NCBI RefSeq assembly: GCF_009749525.1
Contig: NZ_WOAC01000026.1
Location: 1-64,000, forward strand
DNA from: Mesorhizobium xinjiangense
GTDB lineage: Bacteria > Pseudomonadota > Alphaproteobacteria > Rhizobiales > Rhizobiaceae
Direction: 5' to 3'
Length of the DNA stretch: 64,000 nt
The position numbers were made by a program, and so were the translations under genes. Below the pieces are notes generated by a model. The model did no database searches. It was not told the origin of the DNA and worked only from the letters and a program-made list of their open reading frames with translations. Every line of letters begins with the position of its first letter. The stretch's first letter is position 1. Shown here piece after piece: positions 9,601 through 17,690 of this stretch.

Positions 9601-9826
9601 CAGTTTCATATTCGGCATCATTCCTCTCGCTGTGGCGACGGGAGCCGGCGCGGGCGCGGGCCGGGCAGTGGGCGTCACCATACTTGGCGGCATGCTGGGC
9701 GCGACGACCGTCGGCCTCTTCATCATCCCGTCCCTGTTCGCGGTGTTCCAGCGGCTCGCGGAATTGGGCGATCGAGGCAGTCGAGTTGACAGCGAAGCAG
9801 ACGCTGAAGAGAGGAGCAGGGCCTGA
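6668..9826 (+). CDS. RND efflux transporter, HAE1 type (AcrB-like)
   Basis: A 1052-residue proton-driven drug exporter of the inner membrane. It shows the two-fold RND layout: an N-terminal helix (SRTRMAIVVSIVISIAGA), a first large periplasmic loop, helices 2-6 around residue 400 with the proton-relay pair in LVVDDAILVVENV, a second periplasmic loop, and helices 8-12 with a matching GLASKNAILIVEFA motif. Length equals that of AcrB/MexB. Substrates cannot be read from sequence. It is coupled to the adaptor gene by ATGA overlap. No TetR-type regulator lies next to it. Confidence 0.93.
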   Translation: MISDLFISRTRMAIVVSIVISIAGAISLLLLPVQQYPQITPPTVTVSATYPGASAEVIADVVGGPLETAINGVDNMMYMSSNSSNAGHYSLSVTFEVGTDPDIAQVNVQNRAQLAISQLPNPVAQQGVSVRSRSPDFVLGIAFYSPEGALGALEITNFVSTSIVDALARVPGVGEASVAGASEFSMRVWLNPTRMDALGITADDIAAAIERQNIQASLGQAGAPPAPEGTALQYTLVAQGRLASPEEFGDIVVRTGGAGAVVRLRDIGRIELGALNYSTSAYFAGHETAMLQVNQAPGANAIQTANAVLAELERLSPRFPPGLEYQVVYDATRFVRASLSLIAQVLVEAFLIVLLVTFVFLQDWRATAVSALAIPVSLLGAMAVLLALGYSINTISLLALVLAIGLVVDDAILVVENVKHVMEDEPEIGPADATRRAMRQITGPIISTTLVLLAVVTPTAFLPGINGELYRQFAVTLSAALVISSVVALTLSPALSATLLRHSRDGHRRGPLAWFTRLLDATRDGYGRAVGFLVRHWVMPVSALALCFLGAFLLFTNLPTTFLPDEDQGALFLDIQLPDAASLDRTRAIVSEVERSLAATEGVENVITVAGFSILQGTLSPNGAMAVAALEPWGQRNAPELQLHAILAKLRAQFSTIPGANIAVFAPPAISGIGAVGGLDLRLQALEGQPPEEIAQVVRAFVAEANQQPEIGGMATTFSADVPQIYIDVDRTRAEAVGVSVADVFSTIGANFGSRYVNDFTLQGRVFQVNLQADAEHRADAEDILRLHVRSQTGAMVPLRTIVSTTTVLAPFVISRYNLSAAAPINGQAAPGGSSGAAMDAIERVAAAELPAGYGYEWSGLSFQERRSSGQEPIIFALAFLFAYLFLVAQYESWMLPIAVILSLGAALLGSTAALALTGLQNSLYAQIAIVLLIGLASKNAILIVEFAKVRREDGRPIAEAARLGAEQRFRAVLMTASSFIFGIIPLAVATGAGAGAGRAVGVTILGGMLGATTVGLFIIPSLFAVFQRLAELGDRGSRVDSEADAEERSRA

Positions 9827-10004
9827 CGAGGGCATTTGTTCGGTTCTACCGCTATTCCCAGCCGCTGCAATACAGGTCGAGTTGAGGTGGGCGGATCTTA
9901 CAAGAGACCGTATTTGACGCGGCGCGACGGAAGGCGAGACATGAATCCTTCGTTCAATGCAGGCCGACGATGGCGCATGTAGATCCTCCGCTCAGGTTAG
10001 CGGG

Positions 10005-10607
10005 TTACTGTTGTTTCGGGACAGCAAATTCGTATTTGCCTTTTGCCTGCATCTTCGCCGTGATGCGGCCGTCTTTGGTGAGCCGCTGAAGGATCCCGTG
10101 GATGCTTCCCTTTGGCACTCCAGCGAGTTGCGCAAGGTTGCCTTTCGGCATCGGATTGGCCGGAGCACCCTTTTGCCCGATCCGCATTACGGCTTCCAGA
10201 ACCTTCGCATCATTTTCGGCGGCGGCAACCACGGGGCGGCGGATGCTTTTCCTGGGCAGAGCCGCAGTCCGAGCCTTTTGGAGTGCTTCCGCCTTTGCTG
10301 CAGTCTTCCCGGATCTCATTCCTGTGGTCCGTCTGGCGATCCGTTTGCGGGGCAGGGTGGCCGTTGACGGTTTGGGCTGGCCAAATTTGCCGGGCGTGAA
10401 TGTGAGGCTGATGTCGCCCCTGTCGGATGTCTCGATAATCAGAGGATGCGCCTTGGCAAGCGCCAGAAGCTCTGCCCAGAGACCGGATTCGCTCGTGGCG
10501 AGGCTGGCAGCGATGTCTTGCAGTGAACATCGTAACCGCCCTTCCTCGTTCACGGAGTTGAGCGTGAAGGCCGCGCCAATGATTTCATACAACCCCGAAC
10601 ACGTCAT
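10005..10607 (-). CDS. Unrecognised protein with C-terminal winged-helix-like domain
   Basis: About 200 residues. The N-terminal third (MTCSGLYEIIGAAF to LAKAHPLIIET) looks folded and helical. The middle is a strongly basic, Pro/Lys/Arg/Ala-rich linker (for example LPRKRIARRTTGMRSGKTAAK), like an AT-hook or histone tail. The C-terminal 60 residues look like a winged helix-turn-helix: GNLAQLAGVPKGSIHGILQRL followed by a hairpin ending YEFAVPKQQ. It probably binds DNA. The start is uncertain; the frame stays open to 10802, but the segment before residue MTCSG looks non-coding and no clear ribosome site was found. Confidence 0.5.
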   Translation of the reverse strand: MTCSGLYEIIGAAFTLNSVNEEGRLRCSLQDIAASLATSESGLWAELLALAKAHPLIIETSDRGDISLTFTPGKFGQPKPSTATLPRKRIARRTTGMRSGKTAAKAEALQKARTAALPRKSIRRPVVAAAENDAKVLEAVMRIGQKGAPANPMPKGNLAQLAGVPKGSIHGILQRLTKDGRITAKMQAKGKYEFAVPKQQ

Positions 10608-10709
10608 TCGGCATTCGGCACCAGACTGGAGAGCTGGGGGCGACCGTCCGAACGCGGCGGACACAGAGGTATGTCCTGATCGATGCAGGTCAGGTTTTCG
10701 CGGCATTAG

Positions 10710-10940
10710 GTAGCAATTGCGGGAATCGCAGTTTTCGAGGGGCTGGCGCTTTTGGTTTATCTGAGGATCACGCGTGATTTCGGAGCGACCTTTGTTTCGC
10801 ATGCAAACTACATCTCCATGGTATTCGCAGCGATCCTCGGCGCGGTCTTGTTTGGAGATCGATTGACGTGGCTCTCGATTGGAGCCGCACTTGTTCTGGT
10901 GGTCTCGCTGACGCTAAACCAATTCGAGCCACGGAAGTAA
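10710..10940 (+). pseudogene. C-terminal remnant of an EamA/DMT transporter
   Basis: An in-frame TAG at 10707 is followed by 76 codons that match the last two helices of drug/metabolite transporters: AIAGIAVFEGLALLVYL, FVSHANYISMVFAAILGAVL, FGDRLTWLSIGAALVLVVSL and a polar tail. The first eight helices are missing. The piece has no start codon of its own with a ribosome site, so it is scored as a fragment. Confidence 0.65.
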
Positions 10941-11198
10941 CCGCGGAAATTGTCTGCGGTGCTGTTGTTCAATGTGATTATGCCGGCCGTCCGCTCGCCG
11001 CCCATTGCAGTGGCCGTAGGAAGAGGTCCGGCGCATTGGACGGCCGAGACCACGGGCGTAGGAGGCGACGGCCCGCGCCGTCGTCCCTTTTCAGCGACCG
11101 TCAATGCATTTGCCTTCCAATCGGACCCAGCGACAGGGGCCGATCGTCGTGGGACCGTCCGAATGTCACGCCAACATCCGCTCCGACCGTACACGGGT

Positions 11199-11693
11199 TC
11201 ATGCCTCGAGGATGCGCTTGACCTTGGCGCAATAGGCCGCGGACGTCTTGTTCATCCGCTTTGCGCCATGTCCTGCATTGTATTTCAGGATGGTACCGCA
11301 TGTTGAACCGTCGGCCAGTTCGTGTGCCTTGGCGAGATATTTCATCCCGTACTTGATGTTGGTCTCGGGATCGTAAAGCCCCTCCACCGAACCGGTATAG
11401 CCCATCATGCGGGCTGTTGCTGGCTTGATCTGCATCAGCCCGACTTCACCTGCGCGCCCGCGCGCATTGGGTTTAAAATTGCTCTCGACGCTCACCACGG
11501 CATGTGCCAATTGCACCGGCACCCCATAGCTCGTAGCGTAGCGAGCAATGAGATCGGAGTACGTATCGTGCTCCCTCGATGCGCCGTTCGCGATCTCTTG
11601 CGGGTTTGTTGGATGGTGATTGCCTGCTGCTTTTGCCCCATAGCTTGCCATGCCCGCAGCCAATGCCGCTGCAAGTATTGTCAGTCTCATCAT
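11199..11693 (-). CDS. Secreted lytic transglycosylase (SLT domain)
   Basis: A 164-residue exported muramidase-like enzyme that cleaves the glycan strands of peptidoglycan. A signal peptide (MMRLTILAAALAAGMASYGAKA) precedes one SLT domain with the catalytic Glu in AVVSVESNF (about residue 70), the GEVGLMQIKPATA motif, and a late KYNAGHG segment. Single-domain SLT proteins of this size are often tied to secretion systems or conjugation, but no such genes lie here. The start at the paired ATG ATG is set by the signal peptide; upstream codons in frame read as non-coding. Confidence 0.88.
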   Translation of the reverse strand: MMRLTILAAALAAGMASYGAKAAGNHHPTNPQEIANGASREHDTYSDLIARYATSYGVPVQLAHAVVSVESNFKPNARGRAGEVGLMQIKPATARMMGYTGSVEGLYDPETNIKYGMKYLAKAHELADGSTCGTILKYNAGHGAKRMNKTSAAYCAKVKRILEA

Positions 11694-12239
11694 GCTTGGA
11701 TTTTGTCTTTCCTTGTTGCCCACGTTCCGTGGACGTTGTTTTCTGACCACCCGGGCAACACGTAAACGGCCCCCGGAACTGCACGGCCCGTGCAACTGGG
11801 CCACGAATGCGTGCCATTCATGTCCACCTGCATTCACGTTTTTGTGAACGATGGTGTTGAGAGCGTACCCTTACATACTGTCAGGCGTCAGCGGGCCGGG
11901 GACCCAGTTCGGCAATGTTTCCGCGGTTGACGGTCTTCAATGCAACGGCGGCGCATTTTTGACCACATCTTGGAATGAGGGGGGCACTTCGACCAGGACG
12001 GCCGCGGAAGAAGTGATGCCGACCGCATGTCTTTCCGCCGCTGCGCAAAATCCGACGTTGCGGTCTTCTTTGCATCGTTCAATAGTGCACGCTGCCAGTC
12101 TTTCCGAAGCGGAGAGCGGTTACGGATTACAGACCCGGTTCCGAGCACCGACGCCAATCAGACCCAAGCTTGCCGCTTGGCGGCGAGAAGGAGCTGCGCT
12201 GTCCGAACACGGAGCCGCCCGAAACGTAAGGAGACTCCC
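11694..12239. other. Gap upstream of the cold-shock gene
   Basis: I see no gene in this divergent region. The part nearest the cold-shock gene may include a long 5' untranslated leader, as cold-shock genes often have, but no defined element can be pointed to. Confidence 0.4.
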
Positions 12240-12452
12240 ATGCCCCAAATGGGTACAGTCAAGTTTTACAATTCATCCAAGGGCTTCGGATTCATCACTC
12301 CGGAAGACGGCGCGAAGGATGTTTTCGTGCACGTCTCCGCGCTCGAAGCCTCGGGCCTGCGCTCGCTCTTCGAAGGTCAGAGGGTCGAGTTCGATGTCGA
12401 GCCGGATCGCACAGGCAAAGGGCCGAAGGCCGTCAACCTGCGCATCGTCTGA
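12240..12452 (+). CDS. Cold-shock domain protein
   Basis: A 70-residue single cold-shock domain that binds single-stranded nucleic acid. Both RNA-binding motifs are present: KGFGFI (RNP1) and VFVHVSAL (RNP2), plus the opening GTVKFYN. It probably acts as an RNA chaperone in stress or stationary phase. AAGGAG seven bases upstream sets the start; a longer in-frame opening from 12027 has no ribosome site and encodes no known domain. Confidence 0.93.
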   Translation: MPQMGTVKFYNSSKGFGFITPEDGAKDVFVHVSALEASGLRSLFEGQRVEFDVEPDRTGKGPKAVNLRIV

Positions 12453-12625
12453 CATCGTTCCGCTCGGTGCCTCCACGGCGCAACCTTTGGTCTGGTTCGT
12501 CGCCATGTTGAATGCCTTGCCTTTGCGGTGCCCCGGCTGTTCCATTTGGCCGCCCGGGTGCAACCCGAATGTTCCGATCAAATCGAATGCTGCATGCGGA
12601 CGCGGAAGGTATGCGGCGCACGGCG

Positions 12626-14056
12626 TTACAACGTTATGGCACCGGTCAAGAGTCCGTAGACGCCGACGATGCAGCCGATCGCGGCAAGGAGGAAGATGCA
12701 CCACTCGGGCCGGGAGAATACACGCATCCGCCTTTCGTGGCGGGCCCACACATAGAGCAAGGTGCCGGGCGCGTAGAGTACTGCCGAGAGCAGAACGAAA
12801 TTCATGCCGCCCGCATACACCATGAATGCGGCGTAGAGTGTCGCCAGGCCAGCAAGAAACAAGTCGCGGCGGCGCTCCTGCGGCCGAGCTGCATAGTCCT
12901 CGCCGCGGCGGACGACGTCGAATCCGTATGCCGCGGCAAGCAGGTAGGGGATCAGTACCATTGCACTGGTAAGTTTCAGCATCAGCGTGAACGCGTCCTC
13001 CGAAAACAATGTGCTGATGAGAAAGAGCTGGATCGTAGCGTTTGTGAGCCAGAGAGCCGCCGAGGGAACCCCGTTGGAGTTCTCTTTCCCGAGGAAACTT
13101 GGCATGTCACCGCTCTTTGCGGCCCTGGAGGGCACCTCGATGCAGATCAGGGACCATGCAAGATAGGCCCCCAACACCGAGACAATCAAACCGATGCTGA
13201 CAAAGACCGCGCCCCAAGGGCCAACGACCGCCTCCAGGACACCTGCCATTGAGGGCTGCCGCATGCCTGCAATGGCAGCGCTATCCAGCACGCCGTAGGG
13301 CAGGAGGGTGACCAGAACCATCAAGGCTGTAACCCCGATGAAGCCTATGATCGTGGCCGCCCCAACGTCGGAGCGGCGTTGGGCATGGCGCGAATAGACA
13401 CTCGCCCCCTCGATACCGATGAAAACGAACACGGTCACCAGCATCGTGGCCCGTACCTGCTCGAACAGGGGCTCTTCCGGCACCGCGTTGCCGCCCCAGA
13501 AGTTCTCGGCAAACTGGTCCAGATTGAAGGCCACGGAGATGATCACGATGAAGACAAGGATCGGGATGATCTTGGCTGCCGTGACAACCATATTAATGAG
13601 GGTTGCCTGTTTCACGCCTTGCAAGATCATGAAGTGAAAGAGCCAAAGCGCTATCGACGAGACCAGTACGGCGGGGACCGTGTTGCCGTCCCCGAAGGCG
13701 GGAAAGAACGCCCCGAGCGTTGATTTGATCAACACCCAGTACGACACATCCGCAATACACCCGACCAGCCAATAGCCGTAGGCCGACAGAAACCCGGCAT
13801 AGTGGCCGAATCCCGCTCTTGCATATGCGTAGATGCCGGCGTCCAGTTCCGGCTTTCGCTCGGCCAGCACACGAAAGACGTGCGCCAACGCGTACATCCC
13901 CGTGCCGGCGATGCCCCAGGCGATCAAAGCGCCGAATGCGCCTGTCGCGCCGCCGAAAGTCCTCGGGAGCGAGAATATCCCGGCTCCCACCATTGAACCC
14001 ACCACCATGGCGGTCAGCGCTGCCAACGAAATCTTCTGGTCTGTCCCGACTGCCAT
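12626..14056 (-). CDS. Second arginine/ornithine-type antiporter (ArcD paralogue)
   Basis: A 476-residue APC-superfamily permease, closely similar along its whole length to the arcD product at 1768-3204. Shared stretches include GSMVGAGIFSLPRTFGGATG, SYWVLIKSTLGAFFP and EPLFEQVRATMLVTVFVF. About 12 membrane helices. No deiminase or decarboxylase gene lies beside this copy, so it is an orphan exchanger; the arcA 3' remnant at 4822-4866 may be what is left of a partner. Differences cluster in the cytoplasmic loop after helix 8 (EVPSRAAKSGDMPSF against EVMFAAAKSKDMPAI), which might alter regulation or substrate. Confidence 0.87.
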   Translation of the reverse strand: MAVGTDQKISLAALTAMVVGSMVGAGIFSLPRTFGGATGAFGALIAWGIAGTGMYALAHVFRVLAERKPELDAGIYAYARAGFGHYAGFLSAYGYWLVGCIADVSYWVLIKSTLGAFFPAFGDGNTVPAVLVSSIALWLFHFMILQGVKQATLINMVVTAAKIIPILVFIVIISVAFNLDQFAENFWGGNAVPEEPLFEQVRATMLVTVFVFIGIEGASVYSRHAQRRSDVGAATIIGFIGVTALMVLVTLLPYGVLDSAAIAGMRQPSMAGVLEAVVGPWGAVFVSIGLIVSVLGAYLAWSLICIEVPSRAAKSGDMPSFLGKENSNGVPSAALWLTNATIQLFLISTLFSEDAFTLMLKLTSAMVLIPYLLAAAYGFDVVRRGEDYAARPQERRRDLFLAGLATLYAAFMVYAGGMNFVLLSAVLYAPGTLLYVWARHERRMRVFSRPEWCIFLLAAIGCIVGVYGLLTGAITL

Positions 14057-14260
14057 GCTTATCCCCGTGGCGGAATTGGCGGCTGACCCACCCTGGCAGC
14101 ATACATCGGCCTATCGGAAAAGTGGTAGTCGTTCCCGGCAGCTGGACGGCTGGATGCAATTTTGGAACGTGGAGCAAATCTGCGGGATTCATGACCAACC
14201 GTTTCGAGGGAGTTCCGTATTAGGATTGCCGCGTCCTTTCTCGTATCAATGGAGGCAGCT

Positions 14261-14779
14261 GTGTCAGATCTCATCGCAATTGTGTACCCCAGCGAAACCA
14301 AAGCAGAAGAGGTACGCCAGCGATTGCTGGAACTTCAGAAGGAATACTTGATCAGCATGGGTGACGCCGTCGTTGCAACCAAGACGGAATCCGGCAAGAT
14401 CAAGCTGAATCAGATCTTGAATACGACCGCGGCCGGGGCCGTGACGGGCAGTTTTTGGGGCCTGTTGATCGGCGTTCTGTTTCTCAATCCTCTGTTGGGT
14501 GTTGCGATAGGAGCAGCTTCGGGTGCGGTTGGCGGCGCACTTACAGATGTCGGCATAAATGACAAGTTCATGAAGGACCTGGCGGCCAATCTACAGCCCG
14601 GCAATGCGGCTCTCTTTCTCCTTGTTCGTCAAATGACGGCGGACAAGGTGCTGAAGGAGATCGAGGGTTTCGGAGGCGTGATCCTCAAGACTTCACTCGA
14701 TGAAACCAAGGAACAGACTTTGCGTGACGCGCTCGAGCGTGCCTCGGAGGCGGATGCCGGTGCGCAGTCGGCAATGTAG
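14261..14779 (+). CDS. DUF1269 membrane protein
   Basis: About 172 residues of the DUF1269 family. The N-terminal half carries a conserved soluble start (SDLIAIVYPSETKAEEV), then VVATKTESGKIKLNQ. A central Gly/Ala-rich hydrophobic region (residues about 60-100, with GSFWGLLIGVLFLNPLLG) resembles a glycine-zipper membrane hairpin, followed by a soluble C-terminal part ending in Glu-rich helices. Function is unknown; the family is often found among stress genes. GGAGG five bases upstream favours a GTG start at 14261; ATG 14249 is possible. Confidence 0.78.
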   Translation: MSDLIAIVYPSETKAEEVRQRLLELQKEYLISMGDAVVATKTESGKIKLNQILNTTAAGAVTGSFWGLLIGVLFLNPLLGVAIGAASGAVGGALTDVGINDKFMKDLAANLQPGNAALFLLVRQMTADKVLKEIEGFGGVILKTSLDETKEQTLRDALERASEADAGAQSAM

Positions 14780-15486
14780 GTATATGTAGGGCTCTGTGCG
14801 TTCCCCGTCAGACCGCCGAGGTTAGGGGCAGCAACCCCGATGAGGGCTCCAGGCCTGTGCACCAGCCGATCGGGCCTGGGGAGGTTGTATTTCCATGTGC
14901 CCTTCGCCGCGGCCGGCGAAATGCTGACGTTCGGAAACGCAATTGGAGCGGATTGTCAGCCGATGGAGGACAAGCAAGCACCTTCAAGCAGGCTTACCTA
15001 ATCGATCTGGTCAGCAGCTGATGTCTGCTGCCTTGAGGCGGGCATTGCGGAACAATCAAATCAAGCTGTTGGCCAGCAGGTAGGCGATGCCCGCCACGAG
15101 CAATATGCCTCCGAAGATGAGCATTGATTTCACTTTGGGCTCCATCGAGGTCTCCTCCCCGCAACTATCGCTAGCCGAGCGGTTCGTACCCCGCTCCTGA
15201 GTGGCGATCTTTCGGGCGGGGCGCAACGTGGAAGCTCATTTGATTGCATTTCGGCATCGTTTTCCACGTTAGGGAGGTGTCGGGTTCTCCGGGGTGAGGT
15301 GACTTCGTCGGACGCAACCTCCCAGCCCCTTCTCCGCCTTTGTCAATGGCTTGAGAAAATCCTGCGGTTCGACTACAAATTGAACCGGACGTGGGCAACT
15401 TCTTCTTGTGAGGTGGAAGTGTCACCACTGATCCTGACTTTGCGACAAGAAGCCGACGGATATCCGGCAGTGGGGAACGGTTGCTC
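14780..15486. other. Gap holding one possible micro-gene
   Basis: Between the DUF1269 gene and the AraC-type regulator I find only the possible 29-codon peptide on the minus strand (15056-15145). The rest shows no family resemblance in any frame. Confidence 0.5.
15056..15145 (-). CDS. Possible 29-residue single-span membrane peptide
   Basis: A 29-codon frame opens after GGGGAGGAG, a very strong ribosome site, and ends in TGA. The peptide has a short polar start (MEPKVKS), then one Gly-containing hydrophobic helix (MLIFGGILLVAGIAYLLA). It resembles the small hydrophobic proteins found beside stress genes, but I cannot name a family. The pattern matches the 26-residue peptide at 1334-1414, which supports both being real. 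Confidence 0.5.
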   Translation of the reverse strand: MEPKVKSMLIFGGILLVAGIAYLLANSLI

Positions 15487-16605
15487 ATGAGTACCGTTGC
15501 CACAGAGATGCTGGAACCCGATAGGGATCTCAGGCCGTTCCCGGCCCCACCGCCAAATCATCTGCTGGGAGGATCCGGGATTCCTGCGTACGAATTCTCG
15601 ACCCTCCATTTCGCTCCAGGGAACCAATTCGCTGCCTGGCGGAGAAACTTCGCACCGGTCGTCGAGTTGTCTGTGGCCGATGGTCACACAGACTTTTTCT
15701 CGGGAAAGCAAACAATCTGGGACCTCGGCAGTTTCGCGGTCATGAAGGTCAAGAGCGACACCTGCAACTTTACCAGTCTGGCGAGGCACGCACGGCTGGA
15801 CCCGCTCGATATCTGGCAGATCACCTTGGTCCTTCACGGGCGTTCGGTCACTGACACGCCTTTCGGACGCTTCGCCGCGGGTCCCGGTACCGTACAGATC
15901 CAGCGGCTCGGTACCGCGTTCAGCGGGTCCTTCATCGAATGCGAATTGCTGCATCTGCTGGTTCCACGGCAATTGTGCCACGGAATGGTCCACCTTCTCG
16001 AGGCCGCAGAATTCACCGCACAGGACCAAGGAATCGCCGGGCTGTTTGGCGACTACATGTTGAACCTGTCCCGCCGGCTGCCATCCTTGGACATCAAGGA
16101 CACCGCCACACTGGCAAGTGCGACGCGAGGCATGATCCGGGCCTGCTTCTCGGATATACCTGACGGGATGGATACGGCAGCCGATGAGGCCGACTATCCG
16201 CTCTTTCAGCGGACCCACCGTTTAATAGATTGCAACCTGTTCGCTCCCGACCTCGGCGCTGCCAAGCTGCTCTCCGAGTTGTACATATCACGCTCCCGGC
16301 TTTATCGGCTTTTCAGGCCCTATGGAGGAGTGTGGCGCTACATCCAGCGCCAACGCCTCCTTCATGCGCATTCCGTTCTGGCGAATCCCGGCGACCGCCG
16401 TCGGATCCTGGACATCGCCGATGCACATGGATTTGCAGATTGTGCGGAGTTCAGCCGCGCCTTCAAACGTGAATTTGGATACAAGCCCAGCCAGGTACGG
16501 GCGAGCGGACGCATACAGCCACGGACGAGGAGACCAGGGGCGGATTTGCGGCGGGTCGAGCCGGGTAGCAGGTTGGGTGCGATATTGCGTCGGCTGCAGA
16601 ACTGA
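15487..16605 (+). CDS. AraC-family transcriptional regulator
   Basis: A 372-residue regulator. The N-terminal 230 residues resemble the AraC-binding-like domain of the group that senses small aromatic or unknown ligands (FAPGNQFAAWRRNFAPVVEL, GPGTVQIQRLG). The C-terminal 100 residues hold two helix-turn-helix units: LGAAKLLSELYISRSRLYRLF and ILDIADAHGFADCAEFSRAF, then FKREFGYKPSQVR. Targets are unknown; the next gene in the same direction is a DUF308-type membrane protein 78 bases on. The C-terminal tail beyond the HTH is unusually long and basic. Confidence 0.88.
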   Translation: MSTVATEMLEPDRDLRPFPAPPPNHLLGGSGIPAYEFSTLHFAPGNQFAAWRRNFAPVVELSVADGHTDFFSGKQTIWDLGSFAVMKVKSDTCNFTSLARHARLDPLDIWQITLVLHGRSVTDTPFGRFAAGPGTVQIQRLGTAFSGSFIECELLHLLVPRQLCHGMVHLLEAAEFTAQDQGIAGLFGDYMLNLSRRLPSLDIKDTATLASATRGMIRACFSDIPDGMDTAADEADYPLFQRTHRLIDCNLFAPDLGAAKLLSELYISRSRLYRLFRPYGGVWRYIQRQRLLHAHSVLANPGDRRRILDIADAHGFADCAEFSRAFKREFGYKPSQVRASGRIQPRTRRPGADLRRVEPGSRLGAILRRLQN

Positions 16606-16683
16606 CCGTTGGAGTTCCTGGGCCGCCGGACAGATACGGGCGACGCCGGCCCGGCCCGGTAGGCAAATCGGAGCGCAAGCAAA

Positions 16684-17250
16684 ATGGACGAGAGCAGAAT
16701 TGCCGGGCTTGAAGCAAGCATGACAATGTTTCGTGGCGTCGTGATGGTCGTTGCCGCACTGCTCGCCTCCATGTTCCCTCGCGAAGCCTTCCGGTTCGTT
16801 TTGCTGGCCGGCGGTGTCCTGCTATTGGCCGACGGCATGCTGTCCATAGCGTCGGCCGGATTCTCTGGACGGCGGCATGGCGCTTTCTGGCTCGATTGCA
16901 TCCGCAGCCTGCTGTGTATCAGTGCCGGGTTGGCACTGCTTGCGAAGCACATATACCGTGATCTGTTCATGGTAGGTCCGGTCGGATTCCTTGCAGCCGG
17001 CGTTGGCGGGATGATTGCACTGGCTGGCTTCTGCGAAATCCTGGCGGCGGTCTCGGAACGAGAGCGACATGCCAATTTGGTGTCGGCCACACTGGGTGGC
17101 GGGCTCTACATCATTTTTGGCATCATGCTGATGTTCGTTCCGCTGGGTGAAGGCGCAACCCTGATCCGGATTGCAGCAATCCTGGTCTTACTCTACGTGC
17201 CCACTCTGTTCTATCGGGCCTGGCGCGCCTGGCCCGGCAGCTCATACTGA
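16684..17250 (+). CDS. DUF308-type multi-span membrane protein
   Basis: A 188-residue protein with about six hydrophobic helices and little else, resembling the HdeD/DUF308 family in size and paired-helix pattern (FRFVLLAGGVLLLADGMLSI, GGMIALAGFCEILAAV, GGGLYIIFGIMLMFVPLGEG). It is followed by the second 67-residue membrane protein. The same two-gene combination occurs at 4558-5473 in the opposite order. Role unknown; acid or envelope stress is a guess from neighbours. An internal start at residue 13 is possible. Confidence 0.65.
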   Translation: MDESRIAGLEASMTMFRGVVMVVAALLASMFPREAFRFVLLAGGVLLLADGMLSIASAGFSGRRHGAFWLDCIRSLLCISAGLALLAKHIYRDLFMVGPVGFLAAGVGGMIALAGFCEILAAVSERERHANLVSATLGGGLYIIFGIMLMFVPLGEGATLIRIAAILVLLYVPTLFYRAWRAWPGSSY

Positions 17251-17359
17251 TCAGGTTGGCGCAATGGAATGTTTGGTCGAAGGTGCTCGCCAGTGTCGCT
17301 CGGGATCCAAGTTGGCGCGCTCAGTTGGTGGTGCCGGCGTTAACCCAATGGAGATCGCT

Positions 17360-17563
17360 ATGACTAAAGAAGCCCTGTCTTCACTGCTGGCCAACAAGCT
17401 TGTTGCCTTAGCCCTGGTCGTTCTTGGATTTCTCATCCTGTCCTCAAGCTACAGATATGGATCTTTCATTGGCTTTCTCGGCGGATGCCTTGTGCTGGTC
17501 ATTGGTATCATTCTTATGGCTGTGAAGATTGGTCGCAGAAACAGACCGCGGCATCCTGAATGA
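17360..17563 (+). CDS. 67-residue two-span membrane protein (copy 2)
   Basis: This is the paralogue of the protein at 4558-4761: the same length (67 residues), two hydrophobic helices, a SSYRYGSF turn where copy 1 has GFRYGQTW, and a basic end (GRRNRPRHPE). GGAG six bases upstream of ATG 17360 fixes the start over ATG 17348. It follows a DUF308-type gene on the same strand. Function unknown. Confidence 0.68.
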   Translation: MTKEALSSLLANKLVALALVVLGFLILSSSYRYGSFIGFLGGCLVLVIGIILMAVKIGRRNRPRHPE

Positions 17564-17690
17564 AAGGGCAGTGAGGCTGCCGAGGCGCCCGTTTCGAATT
17601 GCTCTCATGCCTTGCAATGCTTGCCGCGGCTTCGATTGGCCGAAGTCACAGCGATGCTCCTGTCGATTGGCAACCCACATTGACCCTGTT

